64,000 nt of DNA from Hypoxylon rubiginosum (lineage: Eukaryota; Ascomycota; Sordariomycetes; Xylariales; Hypoxylaceae), in the NCBI GenBank assembly GCA_902806565.1, contig CADCXA010000025.1, positions 1,612,001-1,676,000 on the forward strand, given 5' to 3'. The notes under the pieces are model-generated. The model was not told where the DNA came from. It made no database searches and saw nothing but the letters and a program-made list of their open reading frames with translations. The translations under genes were made by a program, and so were the position numbers. This document shows, piece by piece, positions 33,168-44,998 of this stretch (positions within the stretch are counted from its first letter, which is position 1; each line of letters opens with the position of its first letter).

Positions 33168-34180
33168 ATGACCATAAAGAAGAAAAGCCGTGTGACTAGT
33201 TTGGCGGCAGGGCGGCCCCCAACAGCCCGGAAACCGAAGTCGATATCAAGGAAAGCTACCAAGGCGTTGATCAATACTCATCATGTGCTAGAGAAGAAGA
33301 AAGCACAGGCTATTGCTAAAGGAGATCGAGCGGCTGAGATAGCTATTGAGTCTGAGATTGATGCTCTAGGGGGTATCGAGAAATATCAACTTGCGAGTCT
33401 CCAAGGCCAGCGCCTCGATCGCGGAGGTGATAGCTCCCATATCCTGATGGAATGGCTTAATTCAATGGATTCTACAATATCGTCTTCCGCAGGCGCCCAC
33501 TTGAAAATGCTCGAAGTTGGAGCACTGAGCACCAAGAACGCATGTTCGGCAAGTGGAATCTTCGACGTGGAAAGGATTGACTTGAATAGTCAAAGCGATG
33601 GCATTCTACAACAAGACTTCATGAAGAGGCCGCTGCCTAAGGATGACTCGGAACGATTCGATATTATCAGTCTATCATTAGTCCTAAACTTTGTCCCCGA
33701 CGCGATGGGCCGAGGTGCAATGCTTCTCAGGACTTTGGATTTTCTAAAGCAGCCTGACACGCAATACTCGTCCGGTCTACGAACCTTCTTCCCGAGCTTG
33801 TTCATGGTCCTACCTGCACCAGTAAGTCAAATTTCAGCATCAAATTTCCTCTCCATCCTTCCCATAACTATCCCAACCCCTCCGTCTGGTATTTATGAGA
33901 TATAACACTCAGCAAGTATGCCTTTATGAGCACCGCTAACTAGGGGACATCGTAGTGCGTCACTAACTCGAGGTACATGAACGAGTCTCATCTCGAGACC
34001 ATTATGAATGCGCTGGGATATGTGAAAGCTCAAAGCAAAATCACTCATAAACTCGTATATCACCTCTGGGTTAGGAAATCCGGCGTCCAGTGCCCTCCTG
34101 CAACGTTCAAGAAAACCGAACTTCGACCTGGTCATTCCAGAAACAACTTCGCTGTCGTGCTTTCTGGCTCGTCAGGGTGA
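33168..34180 (+). CDS. BMT2: 25S rRNA adenine-N1 methyltransferase Bmt2
   Basis: SAM-dependent enzyme that in yeast makes m1A2142 in 25S rRNA, in the nucleolus. Exons are 33168-33821 and 33956-34180; the 134-nt phase-0 intron (GTAAGT, CTAAC, GTAG) joins VLPAP to CVTNSRYMNE. The protein is 292 aa. The basic N-terminus (TIKKKSRVTS...RKPKSISRKATKAL) fits nucleolar targeting. The Rossmann-like SAM site shows MLEVGAL (114-120), the acidic loop VERIDLNSQ (about 134-142), DFMKRPLP (150-157) and DIISLSLVLNFVPD (165-178), which are hallmarks of this family. The C-terminal HSRNNFAVVL motif is also typical. Confidence 0.92.
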
Positions 34181-36085
34181 CAGCCACGTTGTCGATTCAT
34201 TCTCAACATATCGCTCAGATACCCGTAGTTCATCATTAACGGAACGTACAACCGCTTGATCAATGCAAGCACGTAAACAGATACTCGATATACGTATCTT
34301 ATTACGCTATACCCCCTGAGTCTCTCAAGAGCGTTACGATATGCGTGCGGTGAGGTGGGTTATCACACTCTTATCTCAACTCCCGGTCTCTCTAACGTAT
34401 ATCAAGCTTGACCTATTCACTATCAGTCTGATCGTCGTAGTACTTCTTCGTGTATCGAGATCCTTAGCTGTTTACTTGGCCCCATACCTGTCCTGCAGTC
34501 ATACACAGGGAATGATACAAAGGCTTGGTCTGAAAATCGAACATTACGGAGCGCTAGTCAGACGATGCATTAACCCTTCAACAGAACGTCCCTAGGGTAC
34601 CTAGCTCCATGCCTCAAACCAGTCAGGACGTCTGAGCGATCAATTACCTAATACGACTGATTTTGTGATGGAAGCACATCATCCTTCCCAAGGATCAATC
34701 ACGAAGCTCCCATTGTAGGGCGATCCTTTTCGGTTATAGTCGTTTCGTTTAGTGTGGCATCCAAGAAGATTGGCGGCCTTGCTTGAATCATACATCACCA
34801 GCCTTCACGTAGCTCCAAGCGTTCCTCCCGGCTAATCTATTCGTGGGGGGGTTGTTTGCAAGGCTGATCCTCGCTCTGGAAGTCATTGTCGCCCACCGTC
34901 ATCTAATAGCATCAGGCAAGGATGTCTACCATACCACTTCCTTAAGCATTGGTGCGCCTCGATGTCCCGATCGAGTACCAAGGGGAATGCCATTGGTTGC
35001 GAGGACTTGACGAACGCGGTTCGTTGTAAACGTGGACTCGATATCATCGAAAGGCCCTTGCTTCCTTAGCCACACCAATACCAGCCTTTGTAGGGGAAGC
35101 CTCCAATCGGTTCCTCAGGCTTCCAATCCGTTAAGTCATCTCGGACGCTACTTGCGTTCTAAGCAACTAGGCTGACGACTACTTTTCGATCCATGGCGTT
35201 GGAGTATTGTTCTTGTACATGTCTACTAGCAACGACACTCCAACTTGACGACTGCTCACGATGCCCGCAGTTCATATGACATACACGTACGGGGGTTGCT
35301 AACAGCAACGGCGGGGATGAGCGGTCTGCCTATAGATGTGCTTGGCTACTGATCAGAATTACATAGAACCCCGCTTTGGTCAGATGACGATGGGCGATCA
35401 ATAAATATGAATCCCATCTCGGGGACGAAGAGGTCTCCTATGGACGGGCAATGGTCTTTTCTAGCGAGGTGACGAGTCATGTACATATCCCGACAAATGG
35501 GTTTTATATCCAACCCAATGCGGACCTGAGCCACGCCGCCTTAAGCCTGAGCCTGACCTGAGCCTGGCTTGAACCAGACCAGATTTGTGCCTCTAATTGA
35601 AGACCGCATAAAAATAGAAACCAGCATAATCTTTTTGTGCACACATGGTTTTCACGTATGTACCAAACGGCTGGTTTACTGAGCATTTTTTACGGAGGAC
35701 ATCTGTTACTTGATAGAGAAGCTTTATAAACCTCCTATAATAAGCCTTTCAGTTTTTTTCAGTTTATCACCAAAAACACCTATTACAATAGGCACCACAC
35801 AACGTTACTAGTCACAAACATGCTTTTACTAAACCTTCTCCATCGTATCCTGTTACAGTCTTATAACTTTTATCACCGTGCTTGAGTTTGAGTTTAAGAA
35901 AAGTTTCGAGGTGACTGAACCACAGTACGCGTAATCTAAGAACACCCACCTTGTGAAAGGGCTTTTAGACTTTTATAACAATAGTATATAACAATAGTAA
36001 ACAATAGTAATACTTTAATCTCCCATTCTATCTTTCTCCTAACTTCCTCTTTCCAGCATTGGTCATTCATCATCAGTTATTCACC
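34181..36085. other. 1.9-kb spacer, AT-rich toward its right end
   Basis: No supported gene. Holds a GCCTGAGCCTGACCTGAGCC repeat near 35546-35570, and three near-tandem AACAATAGTA copies (35977-36009) 77-110 bases before the ATG at 36086, which look like promoter or repeat-derived sequence. Confidence 0.5.
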
Positions 36086-36594
36086 ATGGCTTCGCAATGG
36101 CGCAAATGGCCGGTGCTCCCACCCCCCCAAAAAGCCCCTGGAAGAATACACGAGAGACGAAATACTATGGCTCCTTCGCACAAGGCTAGAGGGTGAGCCT
36201 AAGTGCGCCTATCACATTTGAATCCATCGCCGACAAGATCGATGGCCATATAGGAGAGACTAGAAGCGCTATCAAGACCACACTTGAGACCGCAGTCGAT
36301 TTCGTTATAAGCTTGGAGGCCCGGGAAGCTGCAGCGTTTGGTCTCCATCCGGATCCAATTGCTGCATGGGAGCCGTCTTCGGGATATGTTCCACGTGCCT
36401 GGAAAGAAATCGTGGGGGACGAGCTGCTGATCGGGCCTAGCTCTAGGTTCGTCGATACTGAGAAATACCCGGAGTGGGCGGGCGACGGCGAGGAGCAAGA
36501 ATCTCGTCTTATGGCTCACCATGAGCAACAAAGGTTCGGATGGGTGAGTAGATGGACTACCGATACGAGTAGCATTTCTGAAAACACCCTCTGA
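36086..36594 (+). pseudogene. Frame-broken protein-coding locus of unknown family
   Basis: Three consecutive segments in three frames each read like protein. From the ATG at 36086: MASQWRKWPVLPPP. After a C7A5 homopolymer (about 36122-36133), a shifted frame reads KKPLEEYTRDEILWLLRTRL and then GEPKCAYHI. After about 36213, a third frame reads SIADKIDGHIGETR and continues to TGA at 36592-36594. Either two single-base shifts have broken one gene, or short introns are hidden; a strong donor-like GTGAGT at 36544 hints at a further exon. The charged, helical composition is unlike intergenic noise. No family is recognised, and nothing similar flanks it. Confidence 0.4.
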
Positions 36595-36600
36595 TAAGGC

Positions 36601-36666
36601 AAGGAAGAGAAAGAAGAAGAAGAAGAAGAGAAAGAAGAGAAAGAGAAAAAAAGAAGGAGAAGGAGA
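36601..36666 (+). repeat. Imperfect GAA/AGAA purine tract
   Basis: Strand-asymmetric A/G run including (AAG)6 and AGAAAGA units, directly after the stop of the frame-broken locus. Confidence 0.85.
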
Positions 36667-37041
36667 CGATGAGAGAGGAGATAAACCTGGCTTCTCATGA
36701 GCAGCGTTTGTTGTAAAAAAAACAGCAATGCTAGAAGACACGAATATATTAAATATTCTTACAATATTATATTACATATCTTAACAACTTACAAACAGTA
36801 CTCGATTGTGTCCTCGTAATAAGCCAAGTTTCGTTGATGGTAGAATTGAGTCTCCGTTTGTTCTCAAGGTCCGTTTTTCGGATATATCTAGCTTTTCATA
36901 GATATTCATAAATGTAATTGCTCAGTCATGTAACTGATAATTGACTGAGCCGAGCATGAGCATGAGCAAAAGCGGCGGACGCGCTATATCTGATTAGCTG
37001 AGCGCCTTCACGTCGATGTCGATGTCGATGTAAATCCCATA

Positions 37042-37070
37042 CTTGCGTGGGTGTGTTCAACCCACGCAAG
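37042..37070. repeat. Perfect 11-bp hairpin with 7-nt loop
   Basis: CTTGCGTGGGT (37042-37052) pairs with ACCCACGCAAG (37060-37070) around loop GTGTTCA. Not linked to any recognised gene end. Confidence 0.8.
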
Positions 37071-37997
37071 CAACCATCGTTTTACCCCGGATACCCCGGA
37101 TTCAACTCCTTAGACGCCGAAGCACTTCCCAGTCCCGATCGCCACCTTTAAATTACACTAGCCGGGATGATGGTGAAGCTCCTATGTAGCCCGGGTATCA
37201 CGCGTGCGTTGGGGATTTTGCGGGGTTGAAGAGACATGTTACTGGCGGGATACTCCACGTCTTCCCATACTCTACTACCAATTTAAATGATGGGATGAAA
37301 GATTCCCAAATGTCGTTTGGTCCTCGGACGATACCATGTTATGGGGGATCGTTCGACAACGGCGATAGAGGTCGTGAGATGCTACTAGCGATAGTGTTAC
37401 GGATAGCTCGGCCTCCGATCCCGAGACATTTACTGCCAGTGATATAAGGGGGTATGTAGATGAAATAACACACGTCGTCCATCATTGGCTTGGGCGAGAT
37501 GGGGTTTTATCGATCCTCACGTTAGAACAAGATGGTAGATTTCCTTACGGCAAAGATATCTTGACCTATCTGTGTAATTGTTATTCCGACCACGCATTTA
37601 GATCGCAAAGGGATAGGGCAGCCACATCCCTACATACACGCCAGCAAGTCTGAGGGGTTCTCGACCGATAATCACTACGCTTAAAAATGAGATCATTGGT
37701 TCTCTCGATAACATCTGCATATGCTAGCTGGCCCACGAGTCGTGATCTTCATCCCCCACATCAAAGCTGAATGCCGGTCGGTTTTACATCCTTCGACACA
37801 CCCTCAGCCCGGAAATACCAGCTCGGATTGGCTCGCCGGGCTGATCGAGTTACACCTAATTAGTATTTCCTCCTTTGGTGCTAATTTTCTTCCTTATTGT
37901 TCGACCGTCGTAAGCACTTTGCCTTTGGGGCAGTTGGGGGTGGTGGGAAAACGACCTTTCGAGCAAGCTCATTGGCCCTTCGCGCCCATTGGTTGAA

Positions 37998-39185
37998 TTA
38001 ACTTGTGCGAACATTAAGATCATCGTCGAGAGACTCGAACGTCTCGATGACTCGCAGCCGTTGCGGTACCTCGGGCGGCAGAGGAGCATTCCCAGGACGT
38101 TGGACGACCACGCTCCGCATGCCAGCCTCGATAGCAGCGTCTACTTCCTTGACGTTGTCGCTGAGGAACAGCCATTCGCCGGGTGATACCTCAGGGTGCT
38201 TGGACGCAATTGTCTCGTAGCTGCTCACGTCCGTCTTGAGCCCGGCGTTGACGGTGTCAAACCAGTCTGAGATCTGCGGTGTCAGATCTGACGTGGGGGC
38301 AGCGTCCGTGTGCTTGAAGAACAGCTTCTGCGCCGCGACGGAACCAGATGAGTAGATCATGACCCTGATACCTCTGTGCCGCCATTCCGACAGCTTCGCA
38401 GCTACGTCCGGGAATAGGGGCGCCTTCAGGTCACCCGAGGCGTAGCCTGACTCCCACAGGTACCCCTGGAGGCTTTTCAGGTACGAGACTTTGACGTCCT
38501 TCGCCACCAGGTCCCTGACGTGCGCTTCTAACGCGCCCCTGGACGAAGAATATTCCGAGGGGAACGCATTCCTGTACTTTGCAAAGTCTGGGCTGCCCCA
38601 CAGGGATTCCAGCGTATCCGGGAGGACCTTCAGCGCATAGGGAAACTAGAAACCACGTGTCAGCTATCGTGGACTCTCCAACCGAGACTCCGATAGGCCA
38701 ATGAGAGCCATATGGCATAATCGTGTGGTGGTGACTTTGCTATCGATACTGGAATGTATCAAGTGACGTAGTTCATGTTGTCTGAGCAGAATCACTAAAA
38801 TGAGGTTTGACCTAAGATTACAGGACGAACAACTCTCGTAGCGCTGGAACGCGGCGTGACGCATAGCGCTCGCTATCTACGTAGCTCGTGGTTACGCTGT
38901 CTCATACATGATAGCCGTGCTACATTGGTAGCTAACTTGTGGAATATATGGAATCGGAGACCCGAATGTGGGACGGGGATGTCTTACCAGGACATCTTTG
39001 ACAAAGGAGATTGGGCAAACTGTGCCCTCTAAGGATGCGTATTAGCCAGCCATATCCAGCTAATGTACCTAGGGAGTTAAAGCCACAAGCCAGCCGAGGA
39101 TTGGATATATGGAAGCAAGGGCAAGCTTAGAGCCGTCCTTACCAATATCTAGCAGCACAACTTTGACGGAGGTAGATGCGGCCAT
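37998..39185 (-). CDS. UTR4: Enolase-phosphatase E1 (methionine salvage)
   Basis: Bifunctional HAD enzyme that enolises and dephosphorylates 2,3-diketo-5-methylthiopentyl-1-phosphate in the methylthioadenosine salvage route. Exons are 39185-39143, 39028-38988 and 38645-37998; introns of 114 and 342 nt. The protein is 243 aa. The joins rebuild VKVVLLDIEGTVCPISFVKD, with the catalytic Asp13 and Glu15 of the DxEGT motif split by intron 1, then DVLFPYALKVL. Further motifs: SSGS (127-130), Lys165 in AGLKTD, and LFLSDN (187-192). Intron 2 is unusually long for this window and contains a CACGTG (38654-38659) nine bases from the acceptor. Confidence 0.94.
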
Positions 39186-42100
39186 GCCTACGAACAGATC
39201 CGTGGATCTCCCGTCCTCTGGATCTTGGAAATCTCTGCAAGAAACCTAGTAAGATCCAGCTTGGGGGGGCTGGCGGAAACCTAATGCTATCCTTCCCGTT
39301 GAGATGTAGAGCGGTGAAGGTGAATAGTAGCAAGGAAGAGGATCGTGAAAGAAATTTTCACGGGCAGAAATTTTTTTCTCTTAAATTTTTTCTGTCCGTT
39401 TAGCTCCGACCGGGGATTAAAACACCGAATCAGATGGGAAAGTAGGAAATGCGTATAGCAACAACCGCGTCTTGGTGCGTGTCGTCGAGGAGGCGGTCAA
39501 GAAAGCAAAAGTCCGTAAATGGTAAATGGCAAGGTAAGCAAAAGGGTTCCTTGGTCTCCAGGAACGAAAATCCACATCCCGCTACTGCACCGACAAGGTT
39601 TCGGCAGATTTCGATGCAGCGAGATTCGGGCAAGCCCCCCCAGAAAGTCGAAGGCGGTGATGGGGTTCGCTTTTCCCTCTTTGCTTTAGCTGACACGAAT
39701 CCGGGTTTGGAAAAGGCAAGAGACTTACAAAAAGAGAGATGGGACGAAGAGACGAGGGCGGATAACGATAAACAAGATTTCGAAAATGGAAGGACGGCGG
39801 GTCTGGGAAAGACTAGAAGCGTCGAATAGGAAAAGACCAATACCAGAAATAGGCCATTCACCATTCACTATTCAGTACCTACCTGGTAGGTATGGAGATG
39901 TTGGAGATTTTCGCTGCATTAGACCAAGGACAGACTACTGTAAGACTACTGCATCTTCTGCATATCGGTTATTATATGCTACCATACTACCATAGTACGT
40001 CCATACATGATACACGGTAGTATGAAATGGGATGAAATGTACGATGCGATACGATACATAGCCGGCTCAACAACACACAACCAGCATCTAGCACACCTAC
40101 ACCTGCATGACCCGCAACCATTTCGTCCCAACCTTCCAATGTAAACAAAACGTTAGGTATCATGGGGGAAAATTGGGCTACGACGTGTGCCAATCCAACT
40201 GGTTACTTCGATCCCACAGCAATGCGTCTGTCATAGTAATAATAATGAGACTCAAGGCAGCCCCCAAGAGAACCCAAGAAGAGATGGCTATGATTCTTGG
40301 GAAGTTTAACAGCATTAAGACGGGACTCTTATAACCCCATATTCACTACTTTACTTTACAGACTATTACTAGTGTACTATGTAAGTCTTGTCTTTGCTGT
40401 ATCAGGGACTCATGCACGAAGGGCACACCCCGAGCGCTGCATCTCAGCCATCGCTTCAGCCATCGCTCATCGCCAATGCATACGGCTCCACCACGAGGCG
40501 CGCGGCAGCTCTTCGTCTACTTATCGCAAACCATTATCGCCATGTATCTTCGATTCAGGGCCATTTGACGCCAAGGGACAACATGCACACATGCACACAA
40601 CTAGCCTACTAATCAACAGGCATATGACTTGTCTGCTTGTCTAGGGGGGAGCTCCCTAGCCTTTCTAGCTTCTACTTGCGTGGCGGCGGCGACGACTCTC
40701 CGTGATTAGCTAGCTTCACCGCCAAAGAAAAAAAAGCCACACCCTATATCTGCTAACTTATTCGTGTATCGTCCTGTGACGGATTCAATGCGTTTCGGAG
40801 GAATCATGTTGCTACTAATGGTAGCCGTCGTTCGATCCTCCCAACGTGGGGTTTCTCCTCTTAGCATCTTGCCGTCGAAAGCTGTTGAGCTTGTTATGAG
40901 CTGGTCGAGCTCCAGTTTATGAGCTATGCGTTATGCGCTATGGAGTATGAGCTGGTCTCGCGGTCTCAAAAAGAAAACAAAACTGACTCGTTCATATTCG
41001 TTTTGGTCGCTGCGGACGAGACCCAAATATTTTGGGCTTGAAACCGTTGAACGCGTATTTTGCATTATCAAAGTCATGCATGACGAACTGCATCTAGACC
41101 TAGACCTGGTCGGAAACAGAAGACGCTACGGTTCCGGTCTATTTCGTTTCCCTTTCTACTTTGTACACTGCCCTACTGGAATGTGCTGGACGATACTCGG
41201 GGTCACTGCCGTTTTAAGGTCACACGACAGGAAATCCGCCTACGCCTACAGTCTGGCTTGTCTGGCTTGTCTAGTTCGTCTGGTTTCTCTGGCACCCTCT
41301 GGCACACAGGCACACTGGTACACACCAAATTCCAATCGTTAGACACGGCACCCCACCACAAACAAACCAAGCACACCAATCGTGGAGTGGATGGAATGTC
41401 GTCTTCCAGGCCTACCGAAAGGGGGCAAAAGAAAGGGCTACTATGTAGACGATCAGTCGTATTGTCCCCAAGGTATTGCATCATGCTCAATTCTAACTTC
41501 CTTCGCCCTTTCAGCCTTTATCGTGAGATCTGCCTTGCTGCATGATTTCATATATCGTGTCTATATCACACAACTACAAGGAAGATGATGCCAACCCGCA
41601 TCGATCGTATCAGACAATAATAAATAATAAAAAAAGGGGCCAAACTACTATGTAGGATCGGCCCAGATTAAAACCGGCAAATACCAGAACGGACCCAACA
41701 ATTCGAAGGGATACGATATATTTGATACGTATGGTGTGTACAGGTCGGCGTCCAATGTCCGGTTTCTCTGTGCATTGTTGTTGTTTATAGCAATTGAGAA
41801 CCTTGAGACCCCCTATCACACGAGGTTATTGGATATGTAGCAACATTGATCGTCGAGACGCTCTCATGTCTGCATGTTTGCGCTTGCTTGGTCGGACCTT
41901 GCAAGTATGTATGTATTTATAAAAAAATTAAAAAAAAATTAAAAAAAAAAGGTGATACTACAACACTACCGGCCGAATTGGAACACCGCGAACCCTTCAA
42001 GCAGTTGGTTGGCTTTCATGTTTCCTTCATCCTTCACGAATGCGCCGACCCGGCCACGGAAATGGTGTCCTGCATCAAATTGAAATTACACAAAGGCGGT

Positions 42101-44521
42101 CAATAACGGTCGAAAAACCATCTAGGAATAGCTCAACAGGCTTAAGGCTTAAGGTACAAAATAAACGACGATTGAAAAGATGCAGGTAGAAAGGAGTGCA
42201 TACCAATTAGCCAATGAGGATGCTGTCTAAGCAGCTAAAGTCTCAAGTGAAACCGAAGATGCTAGAAGAGTCGAGACGCCAACCATTGGCTAACGTAATA
42301 CAGGTCAGGTTGTAGGGTACATAAGTACATGTTTTAAGGTGATGTCTAAGGCAATGTCCAAGGCAAGTAAGGTACGTACCTAGATTAATATGGCTACTGT
42401 ACCTTATGTACATAGTAGAAATCGTGGGGTCGTGAGCAACGTGTCCAAGTCTCCCTGTCTTTGGCCTGTCTGATCACTTCGTGCCTGCAATGTCTCTTGG
42501 GTCTTCAATGCGGTACCTTGTCGAGGATAGAGGGTACATGTCGATCCATCCGACCAGGCAGGAGAGCTACTTGTGTCTGTAGTCTCTTCCACGCCGTCCC
42601 ACGCCTACTTACACCGGAAATTGTTATCAGCTACCAGCCCGTCAGGTAGATGGCGGTGTGGCGATCCTGGTCTAGCGGACTAATCGCAGCAAGACTATTG
42701 TATACCGTGCATTCGCTAGCGGCCATTCCTACTGCAAGTCCGTTGCCTAGTCCTAAGGTCCCCCAGTCCGCGTGGTCGATGATTCGATAAGCTTCCAAGT
42801 TGGCCTGCCGCTGTAGAGCTTACGAACTGGGCGAGCTTGCAAGCTTGCGATTCCTGACTAACCCAAGTCATTGATCCAAGTTACTGCGTACCTAGCATAG
42901 TACGTATACCAACAATATGACACCGTGACCAGTTTGCGGCCGAGCCGAATCTAATCAACCTGCTCGATGAGAACGGTAAAGCTCTACTTGCGGAGTCCCG
43001 GAGTGTTATATGGCATGCCGCCCTCTTCACTCGGCTTCCATAGAGTACTCCTCTATCAGATGGCGTGGCATCGTGATAAAACTACCTCCTTGTTTTATCG
43101 TCATCGCCCTCCACTGCTTACTCTATCTACTGTTTATACACTGTCCCCTCTCGCTCTTTGTCTACATAGTAGGTATCAGTCTACCGTCTACCTGTAGCAA
43201 GCTAGACTTGAATGTGGCGCCCTGGCCTTGTGTCCCTTGATTCCCCTTGGTACTCCCCCAGTCACGAACTACGTACGACTCCACTCAGGCGCAGCCAAGT
43301 CCACCTTTAGTTATCCATTCACGCCCATCCGTTGAACTGCCTGCATTGCTCATCGCTCCATGGTCGTCCCACCAAGCCTGCAGCCTGCCCAGAGAGCCCA
43401 CCTCCACGAAATCCCCAAGTTGGTTCATTCATCTCCCCCTTGAAGCCAATACTAGCTATACTATCACCTCTTCTCGTCTCTTCTGTCCATCCATTTCCTA
43501 CCGCTTCTTCCTTACCGATCTTCCTCAATCGTCTATCCTACCTCTTCTATCTTAATCTTCGTCCCCGTCGCTCTCTGTTCCCTTCTCTCTCTCAGCCGCT
43601 GGCTACTGATTCCCGTACTTCCGTGTCAACAACTTTACCTGCCTCTCTTGCCTGTTGCCTGTGACTAAACAGTAAAGTTACGAGAGAAAGGGATCTGGAT
43701 CTTGGCTTCCTCCTACGTATCCCATTACCATAATTAATAGAAAGCAAGCTCTCCTTCCTTTGAGTGGCCGCTTATTCTCTTTCACCCTCCTCCTTCCGTT
43801 CGATCCTCCCAATCGGTCACGACAACAAACCCTTCTCCATTCTTCAAGGCGCCTTTGTCTGCTGAGCAAGTTCATTAATCATTGACAACCGACTTGCGAC
43901 ACCAAGGGCAACAACATAAGACCACCAAGTCTTGCTAGCAAATTCGTCTCGGAACGACTTCACCACGTCACACCCGTCTCGACTGAGCCGAATTACTTGA
44001 TCTGTACTGGAATAGGAGCTCTTTGTAACGTCACGCCTCACAATTCCATCTGTTGAACAAGACCTCGACGAGTCGTAACCTCGCCCATCAAAGCAATCGA
44101 GCCAAGTTGTCGGAGTCGACTATTATTGAAGCTTCCATTTGCTACTTCCTACGTAAACCGCCAACATCTCGACTGCTATCTTCTACCCAGTGGCCGACCA
44201 GTCAGTACACGGCTTGGTCATTAAGAGCCACAACCATAACCAACGTCCTATTGTGTCCGCCGCGAACGTGTTCACTTGGGATCCCTTCTAGTTCCTATGC
44301 TATTATAAGCTAGGAGGTAGTAGCGTGCTGCTATAGCAAGGATCCGCCTTCGGACGCCCGTTGCATCCACCCGATCGTTGACTCACCGCTCCGCTCATCT
44401 GCTATATCAAAACGACAGCAACGCAACTACCAACCCGTCTTCAAGCTCCGCCTTAACCTTTACGGCTTGTGACAACAAAACCAAATCAACGACACTCTTT
44501 CAGATTCATAATATCGTACCC

Positions 44522-44533
44522 ATGTCCTTATAA
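44522..44533 (+). promoter_or_regulatory. Minimal uORF (M-S-L-stop) upstream of the kinase
   Basis: ATG TCC TTA TAA at 44522-44533, 466 bases before the kinase start; functional only if transcribed. Confidence 0.35.
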
Positions 44534-44631
44534 CGACCTTCTCCTTTCACTCTTTCAGGGCCCAAGGTCCAGCAAATTATTCACGATTATTTCACCGCTT
44601 TCATTTGTTGAACAAACTCGACATACCCTAG

Positions 44632-44643
44632 ATGAGCCATTGA
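44632..44643 (+). promoter_or_regulatory. Minimal uORF (M-S-H-stop) upstream of the kinase
   Basis: ATG AGC CAT TGA at 44632-44643; no further ATG was noticed from here to the kinase start at 44999. Confidence 0.35.
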
Positions 44644-44998
44644 CCTGTTAACGACTTGGAGTTTTTTTTTTTGCTTTCATTTTCTCTGCACCTTGTATAT
44701 CCATCCCTTCTTACTCCTCGCTTGACACATTCTACTATTTGGGTTGGCACCTTCGTCGATTTACCACCGCTTCCCTTCCTCTCCTCTCGGCAGCTCTAGC
44801 TCTGTACAAGAACACGCAAAAAAAGGTTTGAATTTCAAGAGGCATTCGGATACCCTTCCTTCTATTTCCCTTTTCCAAATAGACGTTCGGGTAAGGGGAA
44901 AAAGGAAGACTGTGTTAGCTGGACAATCACCTGTGGTCACCACCGGTTATTTTCCTCCTTCGGCTCATCGATAATTTGTCTCACGTCGAGACAGCGTC

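Larger units (their letters stand above)
36595..37997. other. Spacer with purine tract and a perfect hairpin
   Basis: Besides the GAA-rich tract (36601-36666) and the hairpin at 37042-37070, there is a GTCGAT triple repeat near 37013-37031. No supported gene. The right end is the 3' side of the enolase-phosphatase gene. Confidence 0.55.
39186..44998. other. 5.8-kb gene-poor region ending in a long pyrimidine-rich leader
   Basis: I find no ORF with family-like sequence on either strand. 41920-41951 is an A/T homopolymer-rich run. From about 43000 to 44998 the plus strand becomes strongly C/T-rich, as in promoters and 5' leaders of fungal signalling genes, and most likely belongs to the kinase downstream. 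Confidence 0.5.

Noticed and set aside
34181..37997. Relic transposon in the AT-rich spacer
   Set aside because: No terminal repeats, target duplications or transposase/reverse-transcriptase fragments could be seen.
39430..39864. 144-codon minus-strand ORF upstream of E1
   Set aside because: No domain, and it lies in E1 promoter DNA; an overlapping plus-strand frame is equally long.
40926..41342. 138-codon plus-strand ORF
   Set aside because: Starts in a cluster of repeated ATGs, has composition like random DNA, and shows no motif or splice context.
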